A stretch of DNA of 64,000 nt, taken from Orthonyx spaldingii (lineage: Eukaryota > Chordata > Aves > Passeriformes > Orthonychidae). Shown one piece after another: positions 12,052 to 24,810 of the stretch. Within the stretch, counting starts at the first letter, position 1; every line of letters begins with the position of its first letter. Where the stretch lies: the NCBI GenBank assembly GCA_013397795.1, contig VZTJ01004697.1, positions 248,001-312,000 of the forward strand. The letters are read 5' to 3'. The notes under the pieces were generated by a model that ran no database searches, had not been told where the DNA came from, and worked only from the letters and a program-made list of their open reading frames with translations. Made by a program: the position numbers and the translations under genes.

Positions 12052-15000
12052 GTAAAACTGGTCTCTGAAGGATCTCCCCTCCACAGTCACACATGATTAG
12101 TAAAGACTTCCAGAAGAAATTTGGGTTTGGCTGGAAATTGCATTCAAAACCTCTCCCTGTGGAGGAAGATAAAAAGATTCCTGCAGAAGGTTTTCACCTC
12201 TTCTGCCAGAAGCTGTAGTTCTTTGGATTCACTTGTGTGACCCATCAGCTTCCCTCACTCCCTGCTCAATCTGTGTCACCGTTTTCCAGCTAAGAGGCAT
12301 CCAGTGCTCCAAGAAAGAGTTGTCAGCTGGGTTACAGCAATGTCAGGAACTAAGGACAACCCCTTGTCGGTAAGGCATTTCGAAATCTGTGCCTCGTATG
12401 TTGACAGTCAGAAGCTTCCGGATAGAGCCCTGAGGCAACTCTTCTTCCACTGCATGTGCCTTGATGTAGCTGTGCCCACAGTGGGGGAAAGAGGTACTAG
12501 GGCATCTCCTGCCCTGCCAGCAGCAGTCAGTTTTAGCCTCAGCAATGAAATCATTAAGCAGGTGTAAGCCTTGCTTCTTCCCATTTGTAATGTCTATGCT
12601 AGAATATTTCATTAATGAAATCACTGATGTTTATTACCTACTAAATGATCTCTCTCTCCAACAATCTCTGAGGGTTATTACCACAAAGACTTGCACAACA
12701 GATGTTAAAAGCCATCAGTTTAAATCAACATATACTTTTATTAAAAACAAAACCGAATGGTTTTTTTTTTCTCTAATCCCTGCATTCCAGTCACTAAAGC
12801 TGAGATAATCTTCTGGAGAAGCTAATGGATATTGTTAATATCTGGATTGAATTTATAAAGAGCTAGGAGAGAACAAACAGGAGAGCAAGACAACCTTCAG
12901 CAGCAGCAGCAATGAAGACAATCTGTTGTGCTTTGCTAGCAGAGCTTTATTTGTGCCAACAGTTTCATCCATTCAGGATGATGCACAAGATGAAGTTGGG
13001 TATTTGTAATTATGCCTTGCATTTCTTTTTTTCCTGACTCAGGATCCCAGATTTAAGGAGTTAAGCAACTGTAATGTTAAGAGTGTGTATTTGTTGTCAG
13101 CCATTTTTCATTCCTTGTGGTTTGCTACAGAAATCTAGACAGGCTGTTGTTTGTGGTCAGTTTATGGCAATGTGAGACTTTTGTAAAGGTGACTAAAGGT
13201 CTGACATCTCCAGGCAAAGCTTATTTTTTTTCCCTGCTCATGGATGGAGCCAAGTCCAAGCAAGCCTAGATTCAAGTCTTTCTAATGCACTGGTGACTGC
13301 TGAAGATGAAGGATTTGCTTAATTGCAGGAATGACATGAGAAGCAGAAGAAAACCTTTGGATCCTGATTGTATTGAGTGGATGTCATCACTCATGAGCTC
13401 TGAAAAACCAGCAATACCTTACCAGATTTAAACAATTGCACTTCACAGTGCCAGTGGTGGTGTATAATCCATGCCAGTGAGAATGGTGATACGAGATAAG
13501 CAGGGCAACATGAATGATGGTCCAGGTGTGGTCTTGCTTTCCAATTTCCACAAAATAGAAGGTTTCCAGTTCAGACTTATTTATTTAGGGTATTTTTTCA
13601 AAAGATCTCCTGTGAATTGACATGCTTCCAGTTGATCTAAAGTCAGAAATCAATTCTAGCATGTAGACTTCAGTGGAAAATTTTGTAATAAAACACGTCT
13701 TGTGACATTTCATCAGGTACTGGAGAAGAACTTTCTCCAAGAGACTATTTCCCTGATGCTTTTTTTTCCTCACTTTGGGTAATTTTGTTTTAAGACCTGC
13801 CGTGAGTCATGTCCATCGTAGTGGATTAGGAATGGTGCCTTTGGCATGTTTCAGAGTACTTGGTTTGGAAATAACGTTATGGTTTCTGCAAACAGTGTAA
13901 ACTGAAGATGTGCAGAGCGCTCATTCCTAGAGCTTCAGAGTGCCCCAAGGGATGGCAGGACTGGCAAACATGCCTCCCAGATTTCAAAACAGAGAGGAGA
14001 CAATCTAAATCCAGGGTGCTCTTCCCACCACGCTGTCCATCTGTAATCATCTCCCAGTCTGACTGCCCACCATTTGCAATAGCCATCCAGTCTGCCTCTC
14101 AAGGGCCTCCTTCATTGTCTTCACCTTTCTTAGATTAAATAATAAGTGGCAAACATTATTTTTCACTTTTTGTTTTCTTTTCTTTTTCTTCCCCCCTCTC
14201 CCTTCTCCATTCCCTAGCACTGCAGAGCCTGATGTCACTCTCTCAACAGATCTGTGGGAGGTTCGTGCTGGGATTTTCCTCCCTGGGATAACGCACAGTG
14301 TTTACTGTCTGTTGCCTTTCCGGTGGTCTCCCGGCCTCCAGCAATGGGAGTCATGAGGTCCTTTCCCCCCCGTCCCATGGTCTGTGGTATCTGTTGTTTT
14401 CCGAGCGCTGGAATCTTTGTCCCCGTTACGTAGCCCCAAACCTGACCTTGTCGGAGACCACACACGGGTGTCTCTGGATGAGAGGGGAATGTATGGAATG
14501 TTTTTCAATGAGCAGTTTATGAAATTCCTTTCCTATATGTTTCAGAAATTCTTTAAGTTAAAGAGCGCAAACATTTCTCCAAGGAAACTAGAGTTCGCAG
14601 GAGCTCAAATGCAGGCACGTGTTTTTAAAAACATTCTTTATTAAGAAGGGGGAAAAAAAGGAGGGGGTGAAAGAGAAAAGGGAAGATGTAAACAAGAAAG
14701 CCTAATTCCCCCTCTGTATATGCATAGGCAGGAATAACAGCACAGTGGGGCTGCATGCCTCTGAGGCCTGAGAGCAGGCTGTGTCCTCCTACCGAGTGAT
14801 AGAGAGCTGAACCGACCCTGTGTGTGCCATAGGGTGCAAGGGTGAGACCCACGGAGCCTCATCCTGACCCACAAAACATGGGGAAAGAGGAAACAGGCCA
14901 ATGCTGATTGTGATGCCCAAGACAGGCAAAGGCAATGCTGAGGGCAAGGGGATGTCTGAAATCCAAAAGACTCTCTTGAAGAGAAAGCATATGGCTTTTA

Positions 15001-15098
15001 GGCATGTTTTCCTCAGACGGTGTTTTATATAATCACACATTGAAAACAGCAAGATCAGGTATTTGTACAAAACTTGACAGAGGAAACCAGGGCCAAGA

Positions 15099-15115
15099 TT
15101 TTTTTTTTTTTTTTT
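15099..15115. repeat. T17 homopolymer
   Basis: Seventeen thymines in a row. This could be the complement of a poly-A tail, but no parent element is recognisable next to it. Confidence 0.8.
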
Positions 15116-16482
15116 GCATGCAACTGAAGGGCTGGGGGAAGAAGAGGGAGGGCTCTGGCCAGGACACCCTCTGCAGCACAGGGCTGAGTCCTCACAGGCT
15201 GAGGGAAACCAGCTCTGCCTTGGGTGTGTGCTCCAAGCACTGAGCTATTGTACGATAAGGTGGTACCACCTCTTCCTCTGTTTGTGTTTCTGGAAGAAAG
15301 TGGAGTTGCTCTTGCATGTTTGAAGGGACCTGGCATTGGTGGCCATGCTCCAGGAGATCCTGGGAAGGTATGGCCAAAGGTGAAGAGGGGATGTGGGCAT
15401 AGAACTGTATGTCGAAGCTGAGCTGTTTCCAGGCATTCTTCAAAGCAGAATTACTAATTCTGAAAATGCAGTGGTTTCCAGGGACTGAGGGGGACCTTTG
15501 TCTGGGCCTCGCATACCTCAGTCCCACTTTAAGTACCTAGGTCCCTTGTTGGATCTGGGCCTAATCTGCTAATTCAAATCCAGCTTGCATGCGTCAGAAC
15601 TGTAAGCCAATATAGAGTTGGCAGGAAATGGCTTTCCTATCCTGTGAACATTTTCAGGATTTTTTTTTAACCGAACCTGGGTTTAAAACTTGGGCTAAGA
15701 GCCAGAATTTTAAAAATTTTTGCAAAATGAAAACCCAAGTTCTGAATCCTTTTCCTCTAACATCAGCTAAAACATTTGATTTCAATATTGACTTCTGCTT
15801 TGTGTTTTATTCTTTTATTACCAGTGGTTTAATTTAAAAAACAAAAGTGGAATTTAAAACTGGAGGGAGTTGGTTGAACTCTCTCGCCCCATCAAAAGTC
15901 TTGGGTTTGACGGATGGGCATATTCTGATCTGAAAAGCACTTCATCAGAAACAACTGTAGGCCGATGAGCTGCAGCTGTTGGCATCTGATGGCAGTGGTC
16001 TGTAATAAATAAGTGTGTCAGTGTAGTACAACAGATGAAAAACATAACAGCTGGTGTACACTGGCTATCTCAGCAGAGACACCATCTCATAGACACAGGA
16101 GATGATTTTCCTTCTTATGAGGCATAGTTTCTTGTCTCCTGGTTGAGGAACGTGTGCTGTGACTTGTAGTATCACTGCATGAATCATGGTGTGATGGACA
16201 AGGTTTGGATCTGGGACATGTCACCGCTGTAGGTCATTTAAGCAACAGATCCGTAACAGTATCTTTTAACAATTTGCAGTATGTCTAGGAGTTCTCCGGC
16301 TGTATATAAATTTGAATTTTATTTTCTGTGCCTTCTTTTACGCTACCCTCTATGCCTGGCGCCAGTTCTTCCCCCCTTGGTTCTGATCCAAAAACCATTG
16401 GAATCAACCTAAGTCCTTCCAGCAGCTTCAGTGGGCTTTGGAGCAAATCCTTTGCTCGCTAAACAACCTTCATCTCATCTTT

Positions 16483-16622
16483 CAGAATCACAGAACATTC
16501 TGAGTTGGAAGGGACCCACAAGGATCATTGAGTCCAACTCTTAAGTGAATGGTCCATATGGGGATCAAACCTACAACCTTGGCATTATTAGCACCATACT
16601 CTCACCAACCAAGCTAATCTCA
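16483..16622 (-). mobile_element. CR1 LINE 3' fragment (avian, minus strand)
   Basis: The sequence begins CAGAATCACAGAA and runs into GAGTTGGAAGGGACC and GGATCATTGAGTCCAAC. Read on the minus strand, this is the 3' end of a chicken-repeat-1 retrotransposon, closing with the short ATTCTGTG-type repeat that CR1 uses instead of poly-A. The rest (CCTTGGCATTATTAGCACCATACTC) fits the 3' untranslated part of a CR1-Y-like subfamily, although the subfamily is from memory. It is a 5'-truncated dead copy. The plus-strand copy at 35358-35434 shares the same tail. Confidence 0.8.
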
Positions 16623-18385
16623 GGCACTTCCTGGAAAATACACTTACTTCACAAAGCTTTTAAGCACAGCTGATCCCATGTAACTTTTGCATTACTTTGC
16701 AATAGACTTTCAGCCAGTGAATCGCATGTGGGTCAATTGAAGGAAAAGCAGGATTCACTGATCAGAGTTGCTCTGTGTTTGCTCTGTCAGAGCACACAAG
16801 CAAGAAAATATGTTGTTTATTAGTACTGAGGATGAGTTTAAAAGTGTGATAAGTACCATCTTGAAACAGGTTTTGTGTCATAACTTTCACTGTCGTACAT
16901 TCTTGAAGATATTTGCAGTTTCTTTCCCCATAATTATAAGAGACTTTTGGAACTAGAGTATGGAAAATATGTTGAGTGTGGGGTGGCTCACTTCAGTGTC
17001 TTCTTGATTATAGTGGCCAATAAATAAGATATATCTTGCAGTTTAAAAAATCTTGTGTGCAGTGAAAGCCAGAGAGGTGTCAGATCTGTACTCTTCCATC
17101 ATACCAGGTGTTGTCTTTCCTTGGAGGGCAGTGAATACTGTTGGCTTGCCATACAGCAGTTCTTACCTGTCCCTGTATGACACTGGGCAAACAGACCTGT
17201 TCAGGCTGTGCTGAGAGAGTTTTCCACTGTGTCTTTTCGATTATTCTCCACCCTTGTCTGTTCTTAATCCTACAGACACTCACTATGTGTGCCGTTTTTT
17301 CCTCTCTCCTTCTTTCCCTCCCTCTGTCTCCATAATGAGTGCTAGTCCTAAAATGACATTTACTGATCCAGAACTACCTTTTGGGTATCACAGATGACAT
17401 GCAAACACAAAATAATAGACAGTCCTTGCCCTAAAAACACTAGAAAGCTGGAGATGATGTATCAGATTCAGAGAGGTGTTTTTCAGGACTGAATGTCAGG
17501 TTAAAGAGAGAAGCCAAAACCAGTGATATTGTCACCTTCTCTCTTCTTAGTCCCCTTCTTTCACTGTTACCCAAGTGACCATTCACCTTACCGTGGTCAG
17601 TAGAAATATGAATTTAAGGGATTCTTACCCTGGGGCCAGCCCCTTGCACCTTGATGGTGTGTTGAGAGTACGTATGATGCTGATATTTCTGCCTTGAGTA
17701 GCTGGTGATCTCATCAGGTGAACCACAGACAGTGGGGTGGGGAGCAGGGCAGCCTCCAAGAGCAGGAAAGAGCAGGAAAGAGCAGGCAGCTGTCGGTGGT
17801 ATTATGGATGGTTAGGGTTAATCGTTCCTTCAACCAAAATTGTGGGGAACTGTTGAGGAGGAGGAGGTCAAGGGAAGGTGTGGAGAAAGATAGTTATTCA
17901 GAGCTTCCATAGGAAATAGAGCTGTTAAGAGGACTTTTAGGAATGGGAGGAGGCCATGAAGAGGGTAAGGAGCCTGACCAACCATATGGAAGTAATGGAA
18001 GGGGCAGAGAACAGAGACTGACGGTGTCTGGGACCCTGGTGAGTTTAAGTTCCAAGACCAAAGCAGAACAACCTGGAATTATTGAAATAAAGTGTAGTAA
18101 CTGATCTAACTAGATTTGTTGGCTTGAAAAATATTTGGAGGTTTAGAAATTCTCTCTTCTACATGGCAGGAAGTCAGGGGGGTGGAGGGAGCAGGGGCTT
18201 GAGGGGGTTTGAAGAGAAATCAGAGATACTGAAAAAAACCCCACAACCCACTGATCTCAGAGCATAACATCATTTTTGAGGGTGATAGAAATCTTTGTTC
18301 TCACTGAGCTCCTACCATACAAAAGTTAAGTTTGTGGACATTGCAAGAGCAGGTAAGGCAATTGAAAAACCCCTGTCTAGACTTG
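16623..18385. other. Non-coding DNA, nothing recognised
   Basis: No gene or transposon recognised. It contains a short tandem repeat (AGCAGGAAAG units) at 17761-17786 and is purine-rich from about 17720 to 18200. Confidence 0.55.
17761..17786. repeat. AGCAGGAAAG tandem repeat
   Basis: Two perfect 10-bp units followed by a partial third unit (AGCAGG). Confidence 0.8.
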
Positions 18386-18409
18386 TTCCTCTCCTCTCCT
18401 CTCCTCTCC
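18386..18409. repeat. (CTCCT)n pentanucleotide repeat at gap edge
   Basis: About five CTCCT units run directly into the run of Ns. The array probably continues inside the gap and broke the assembly there. Confidence 0.85.
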
Positions 18410-19053
18410 NNNNNNNNNNNNNNNNNNNNNNNNNNNNNNNNNNNNNNNNNNNNNNNNNNNNNNNNNNNNNNNNNNNNNNNNNNNNNNNNNNNNNNNNNNN
18501 NNNNNNNNNNNNNNNNNNNNNNNNNNNNNNNNNNNNNNNNNNNNNNNNNNNNNNNNNNNNNNNNNNNNNNNNNNNNNNNNNNNNNNNNNNNNNNNNNNNN
18601 NNNNNNNNNNNNNNNNNNNNNNNNNNNNNNNNNNNNNNNNNNNNNNNNNNNNNNNNNNNNNNNNNNNNNNNNNNNNNNNNNNNNNNNNNNNNNNNNNNNN
18701 NNNNNNNNNNNNNNNNNNNNNNNNNNNNNNNNNNNNNNNNNNNNNNNNNNNNNNNNNNNNNNNNNNNNNNNNNNNNNNNNNNNNNNNNNNNNNNNNNNNN
18801 NNNNNNNNNNNNNNNNNNNNNNNNNNNNNNNNNNNNNNNNNNNNNNNNNNNNNNNNNNNNNNNNNNNNNNNNNNNNNNNNNNNNNNNNNNNNNNNNNNNN
18901 NNNNNNNNNNNNNNNNNNNNNNNNNNNNNNNNNNNNNNNNNNNNNNNNNNNNNNNNNNNNNNNNNNNNNNNNNNNNNNNNNNNNNNNNNNNNNNNNNNNN
19001 NNNNNNNNNNNNNNNNNNNNNNNNNNNNNNNNNNNNNNNNNNNNNNNNNNNNN
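18410..19053. other. Assembly gap (644 N)
   Basis: Unsequenced bases. Open frames that span it are artefacts of undefined codons. The left flank is a CTCCT pyrimidine repeat; the right flank (TGTCACTGCAG...) is ordinary sequence. Confidence 0.98.
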
Positions 19054-19655
19054 TGTCACTGCAGCGGGTTTTTTGGTGTACAGTGAAGTTGTGAACCTGA
19101 AGAACAGTGACTTCCATCCAATTGTCTCTGCATTTTTCCAACCCAAGAAAGAACAAACAGAATGAGACCATCAGCCTATCTAAGAGTAGTGAACACAACT
19201 TCACTTTTAAAGCCATCTGTCAAACAGCTGGCTTCAGAAGAAAAATTTACCAAGCAGGAGTGTGGAGGAACTAACTCATGGTTGTTGTTTTGTTTTTTCC
19301 CTTCCTTTCATCTGGCTAGGATTAAGTGTTTTGTTTTTCTCTTCTACATGCATCAACATGCCACCATGGGACTGTATTACTTCATACACAGATGAACAAA
19401 AGTAAGAAAAAAGAGTTACAATTGTTCCTATGGAACATCAGCTGGGTTGAGGTAGAAACTGCTCAGGGCTGAAGCAGAGGTGTGAGAAGCACAACATTGT
19501 CTCCTAGGCAGGGGAGTGAAGTCAGCAGCTTTCTCTGCTTGTTTGGGGAGAATGTGAAATTTCAGGTCATTCTAGAAGCACAAGGGTGAATTTAGAGAAG
19601 TGTTAGAGAATACGGAAGGGAAATTTCGCTAGCTGATTCAAGGTTGGCTTATTAC

Positions 19656-19760
19656 AAAATCATGGGAATCAGGGCTAGAAAAGAAAACATGTTCTATTAA
19701 GTCATTCTATCCGGTCCCTGCAACCAACCACGATACGCTTCCTCCCATGGGCTTTCCAGG
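19656..19760 (-). mobile_element. Old CR1 3' end, decayed (minus strand)
   Basis: AAATCATGGGAATCAGGGCTAGAAAAG followed by AAGTCATTCTATCCGGTCCCTGC follows the order of an old amniote CR1 tail on the minus strand: an AATC-AGGGTTGGAAGGGACC block, then a TCATCTAGTCCAACCCCCTGC block. Divergence is high, so both family and edges are uncertain. Confidence 0.5.
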
Positions 19761-20279
19761 CAAGGTTAACCCTTAGAGAATAATGAATGATCATTGCTGA
19801 AGTACAAAGGAAATTGTCTTCTGGATCCTTTCCCCCTCACTCCCCTGGAAAGGTATCCATTCCTCTTTCTGATTCACATCTTCTTTGCCCTTCCCACCCT
19901 GCTGACAACCCTCAGACAGATATCTTCTCCCAGCTCAGAAAAACAGGTCAATAAATACTGGTATCAGAAAAAACAAAGATTTAGGAGATGACTTCAAAGA
20001 TGGATGGTCGGAGAGGTCTTAATCCCTTAAGAGAGATGTTTCTTTCTTTTCCTACTCTAAAGAAAGCTCCTTCCTGCCCCCCTACCTGCCTTTGCAAACA
20101 CTTAGCAAAGACGATGATTTACCAGTTGTTATCTAACTTGGAGCTGTCGGTTTCCTGAGGACGAAGGCCCAGTGCACAATACAACAACAAGGTCTTACAT
20201 TTAACTGCAAAGTCCCTTGACACTGCAGCATTCCAGCACAGCAGGCTGGAAAATGTGTTGCAGCTCCGTATAAATTGAA

Positions 20280-20321
20280 GGGGGTGGGGGGGAAGGGGAA
20301 AAAAAAAAGAAGAAGAAGAAA
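20280..20321. repeat. G-run, A-run and (GAA)n composite
   Basis: Runs of G5, G7 and G4 separated by T or AA are followed by A10 and four AGA/GAA units. This is a 42-base all-purine tract broken by a single T. It can supply four GGG runs, so a G-quadruplex is possible on the plus strand. Confidence 0.8.
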
Positions 20322-22014
20322 CGTAATGAATTAAATATGGAAATGAATAATACACTCAAGTAAAATCTCCTCTGTGTCATCTTGCCATTCAATTCCATTT
20401 ATTTTATGTTGTCCTTGCATGATCGACTTGCACAGATTTATGTGTAGTGAATGTGGAACTGTTTTGTTGAGATTATCCGAAATAAAGCTGGAGGCTCAGC
20501 CACGGAGGAAGAGAATAGGAAGGGTTTGTAGGGCTTGGGGGGGCTTAGGAAGCAGCCCAAGAACAGAGGGAAGCATGTAATACTGGCATTTGTTGCTGGG
20601 GCAATTGTAAGGATGCACCAACTGCCATGGAAATAAATGCCTTTAGGTTTTGTTAGACCACTGGTTCTAACAAAGCAGAGATCCCATCCATCAGAGCTGC
20701 TTCTTAAGGCTGACATTATTTTAGTGTTTATGAGGATATCTAAATCACAAGATGAAGTTTGAGGTTTTCAGAAGAATGTAGAGCTTTTGTGGTGCAGAAG
20801 ACTGAACTTGGAGTAACGGAGCTGTCCACCCTCATCCTCCAGATGTGATTTTACTGCTCTGACATAAAGATGTGTAGCTTAGTTTTTCTCCTCTTCTTAA
20901 TATCCCATTATTTCTAATGTAGGCTTCTTTTTCTTTGATCCCTAGGTAAGAACAGACTGTAGTGAATCTCTGTATTTTTCCTCTCGGATATAGTTAAGTT
21001 GCAAACTGTTTTTATAGGAGCTGCTGTGGAGTGAATGTTTTATGAAGTATATTGATCCAAGAACAGGTTAACTTTAGCTGATGAGGTACCATGCATCAAC
21101 TGTTCTGCAGTAACTGTCCAAGAACATGCTTTTAAACCTAAGCACTCCCATGTAATCATGTGTGCCAAAGTGCTAAAATGTCAATTTTTGTCTGACAAAC
21201 TCCAAATGTTTCGTGATTTCATTACATGTCTGGGATGAACTACCCGCACAGTGAGGAAATCGTATCCTGCTTCACAGTTGCATTTGTTTAACATCAGCCT
21301 GAATTCTCTCTGAACCTTTTTATGTCTATTGGTGAAAGACTTCAAAAGCCTGTAAGGAGTCCTTTCCATGCAAAAGTACCTACACATAAAAATATCAAGT
21401 CACATTTTGGCTAATTGCAGCAGATTAAAGGTTTATACTCATAGCATTGCAAGACTTGTTTTCTCTTGCAAGGTCATTTTTGTGGCTTTACTTGAATGCT
21501 AAGATGTCCATATCCTTCCTGAACTGGGAATGCCAAGACTGAAGACATAATTTTTCTAACAAGTTTAATAGTGGCCAGCTCAGGGACAAAACCACTTCCC
21601 TGTTTCTACTTGGTAAAACCTTTTTTTTAACACCTGAGTATCATATTAGTCACCAAACACTGTACTGAGATCTCATGCTGAGGTGGTTAATTTTGATGTT
21701 CTTTATGCACAGATTTTCAAGACAGATTTTTCACCCTGAACGCAGGGCCTTGACTTCAGCCCTTCAAACTTCAGTCAGATTTCCCTGCTGGGAGTGCTGT
21801 CTTTTCTTCATTGACTGTAGAGGAAGCCTAGGCCAACTGTGCTCTTACTTTGAATGCCTTCTAGAGAGATGAGTGGAGCTGAATCTCAGCCTTTATTGCC
21901 AGGTTTGATACGTTTCACTTGCCTCTAGTAAAATGCACATATTGCATTGTGATAATTTAAGCAGGTGCTTTTTGTATCCCCCCTTCCCAATCCAGCCTGT
22001 TCTCTTTCTTCTTT

Positions 22015-22380
22015 ACTATCTCAGTAATTTGTATACTGCCTGCAAATCCCACTATCAGAGATTTTGTGTCATCTAGGTTATTACTGAAAATACTAAACTT
22101 TATTGGACTAATAACCAGTTTTTGAAAGCATTTTGCTGATAATGGTCTCATTTACGATAATGCCTCCCAGTTAATAACTATATGTTGAAAGCTGTCATTG
22201 AAACACATATTGGTAGGTCTGGTACATTCCTTACTATTTCCATACTGCAAAGTATTTATGTCTTAACTAAGATCTCATGAGATATCAAATTACATTCCTT
22301 GGAGGAAAACAAATATACTCTACTAATGCATTGCCTTTACCAAGATAAACCTTTGTTCAAAGAAAGGTGACAGTCTGTGC
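22015..22380 (-). mobile_element. Old CR1 ORF2-region fragment (minus strand)
   Basis: Read on the minus strand, this keeps the order of a stretch near the end of the CR1 reverse-transcriptase gene. On the plus strand the landmarks are GCAAATCCCACTATCAGAGA, then TTATTACTGAAAATACTAAAC, then AAGATCTCATGAGATATCAAATTA, then TTGCCTTTACCAAGATAAAC. These match old amniote CR1 elements as I remember them. The copy is clearly dead: no long frame survives on either strand. Divergence is far greater than for the avian CR1 at 28.4 kb. Confidence 0.6.
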
Positions 22381-22927
22381 TTCTCATGACTACCAGAGCA
22401 ATTCCACACCTCTGCAGGCCTGTTTCTAAGAGACATTGAATTTGCTGGCAATTGGGGTTTAGCAAAAGTCCCATGGCAAACCCCTGGAACTCAAATTTAC
22501 TGCCTTCATGCCCCTCAGGACGTGTTGGCATTCATGTCCTGTTGTTGTTGGCCAACATCTCCTTAGTTGTCCATATCTTGCATTTCAAAGAATGTGACCC
22601 TTTCTTTGAGGAAGTATCATATTTCCTTGAAATCAAAGACTGTTCCTCTCTCAAGGTCTTGAAAAGTTCAGCCCACACTTCAGATACTTGTGTGATCTAC
22701 CACAATTCCCAAAGCTGAGGGATTTTCTTATTTACTTTCAGATACTCAGTGCAGGATGGGTTGGCAGAGGACAACCTGGGAGGGCAGTTTGCTCCCTCTA
22801 ATCAGTGCTGGATGTATTTTACCTCATGTGGAGCCATTACTGTTCTTCAAATTGATGCACAGGCAATAAGGAGTTATCTGTGTGTCACTTATCATCTGTT
22901 GTTGCTCTTGGAACCCATCTTCCCATC
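22381..22927. other. Non-coding DNA, nothing recognised
   Basis: This stretch lies between two old repeat relics. It may include decayed continuation of the CR1 at 22015-22380, but I cannot follow the pattern past about 22380. Confidence 0.5.
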
Positions 22928-23075
22928 TTCTCAGCGTTTGCCTGCCTCTCTCTGTCATGTTTAATTCTTCTTGCTAAGGGCCTTGGGACAGGGACCTGTG
23001 ATTATTTTTTTTCTCATTGTAATTGTAAGGGCCCATAAAGCTGCAGACCTCCTCTAGTACCAAGTAAATAATAAA
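22928..23075 (+). mobile_element. MIR/CORE-SINE-like 3' part
   Basis: The landmarks AAGGGCCTTGGGACAGGGACCTGTG, then TAAGGGCCCATAAAG, then CTCCTCTAGTACCAAGTAAATAATAAA follow the 3' half of amniote MIR-like SINEs: a GGGCAGGGACTGT block, a GGGGCCC block, then GGGGCCTCTAGGTGCTACC and AATAATAAA. It is an old, non-autonomous, inactive SINE relic. Confidence 0.6.
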
Positions 23076-24810
23076 CCATACTAATTCTTTTCACTCAAAA
23101 ACTCAGTCTGCAGATTCTTAAGAAGGAGAATAGTGTCAATGCAATCGCAAAAGTGCACATCATCACCAGATGGAAATCAATACATGGCATCACTGTGAGA
23201 GTCCACATGGTAGCATTTGTCAGTAATTCTCTTCCAGTCTGTCAACACGGTACTCCATCACACAAACAGGAGGAGCATGTTGTGGGTTTATGTATTTGAA
23301 CCTCTCTGGGGACACCACTAATATAAAAAGCATTGCCACCAGAGGCTTCTTCTGCACTTAATGAAAGGAAATACATTTTCTTTCATTCTCTCCTTGAGCA
23401 TGTGGGGGCTTGGACTCACACAGCATGACTATACTCTTCTTTTGTGGATAGCAGCCCTGCAAGAGTTACTGGCAATGGTGATAACAGACTCCTACCCCTG
23501 CAGGCTGAGCTAGGACCAGACTCTTGGTTCACATTGGCAACATCTATACAGAACTTTAATACCAAGCCAGCAGATCCAGGCATTGGAACAATGGCATGAT
23601 GTTGCCCATGCATAGGACCTCCAGGCCTTGCATGGAGCTCCCGTGTTTCACCCCTTGGAGGAGAAATAACAGCAACGTGTAGTGGCCCATTCGGTCACAG
23701 CAAGAGCATAAGTGCTTAGCCAGCCTTGGGCACACAGCAATGGGGAGACATTCTGGCAGCCCACAACTTATTAGTCAGCCATCTTTCTGCATTGGTCTCC
23801 AGTGGGAGCTCTCCACAAGGTGGCAATGTAACACCACACATCCTACCATTTCCTCTGGCACATGACTTCTGGTTGAGGTTTCCCTTATCCCAAGAGTGGT
23901 GCCCTTGGTTCTGTGCACTCATTGCAGGCATGAAGGCAAGCCCAGCTCAGACTGAGGTGAGTACAGGTGGTCTTTCTGATGGTTCTCTGCCAGGTCTTCA
24001 GGGACAGAGAGCCAAGTCCAACTTTGTGGCTTTGACACTTCTTGTTGGCCATGGGAAAAGACAAGGCATGAACCGATGGAGGCACCAGGCTTGGAGAACT
24101 ATGGTCGTGCTCTTTGGGCAAAATGGCAGACTTTTAAGAGACCAAATCTGGTATCTTTGTCTTACTAAACTGTACTTAATTGAAAAAATAATCCTACTGC
24201 AATATGTAGGATATCTGTGAAGAACAAGACGACCTTAACATGAACCAGCAAGCCAAAAAATGTCTGTCCTAGCTTATACCTGCTTCCCATTAGTTTGAAA
24301 GCAGCCAGGAAACATGCTAGCTGAAAATGAGATGTGATCATTTTTATGTTGCTTATATCTGCTTAATTCTAGCAGCAGTAACAAAAGAAATACAAATGAT
24401 AGATACATAATACTAGCTTCGTTCTACACCACAGGCCAGGATTTTGTGAATTATCCCCAGATTTCAGTACCTCCCCTCCAGCTTCTGTTCTGTCTCTTAC
24501 AATAAAGATTTGCTTGCCAATTTCTTTGAACAGAGGAAGCGAGCCAAGCCAGTCCTGGAAGGGGTTGAGCTGTGTTTGTTGTGCTATGTTTTGGGAAGCC
24601 CTTTTTTGATATGTGCCAATGTACTTTGTCCCCCTTAAGTCTCTTTATCCTTGTGGGGGGTCTCTGTCCTTTAGCTGATGCCTTGAGAAACCCTCTCAAA
24701 AAATCTGGGGCAGTTCAGGGTGGAAGTGGGAAGGATGCTTTGTCAATTCCTCACAGTGAAAGGACTGTCTAAAGCTTGAAGTGTCCTGTAGCTACTGTGC
24801 AGTTGTGTTG
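23076..24810. other. Non-coding DNA, nothing recognised
   Basis: No recognised gene or repeat. The longest frame, 164 codons at 23726-24220 (plus), resembles no known protein and overlaps a 78-codon frame on the other strand, so I treat it as chance. Confidence 0.5.

Larger units (their letters stand above)
10766..16482. other. Non-coding DNA, simple repeats only
   Basis: No recognised gene or transposon. It contains the TTG repeat at 12034-12051, a (CAG)4 tract near 12898-12911 and T17 at 15099-15115. Segment 15517-15568 faintly resembles the palindromic old repeat noted at 34.1 kb, but too weakly to call. All open frames are under about 115 codons. Confidence 0.55.
19054..22014. other. Non-coding DNA between gap and old CR1
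   Basis: Apart from an old CR1 tail at 19656-19760 and the G-run/A-run/GAA tract at 20280-20321, I recognise nothing here. There are no frames above 100 codons outside the gap. Confidence 0.55.

Noticed and set aside
17761..17786. Short direct repeats considered as a CRISPR-like array
   Set aside because: Units are contiguous without spacers, and the window is from a vertebrate nuclear genome.
18295..19216. Four frames of 263-281 codons around 18.3-19.2 kb
   Set aside because: Almost all codons are Ns of the assembly gap, so the frames are artefacts.
23726..24220. 164-codon frame
   Set aside because: No domain or family resemblance; overlapped by minus-strand frames; no splice or promoter context.
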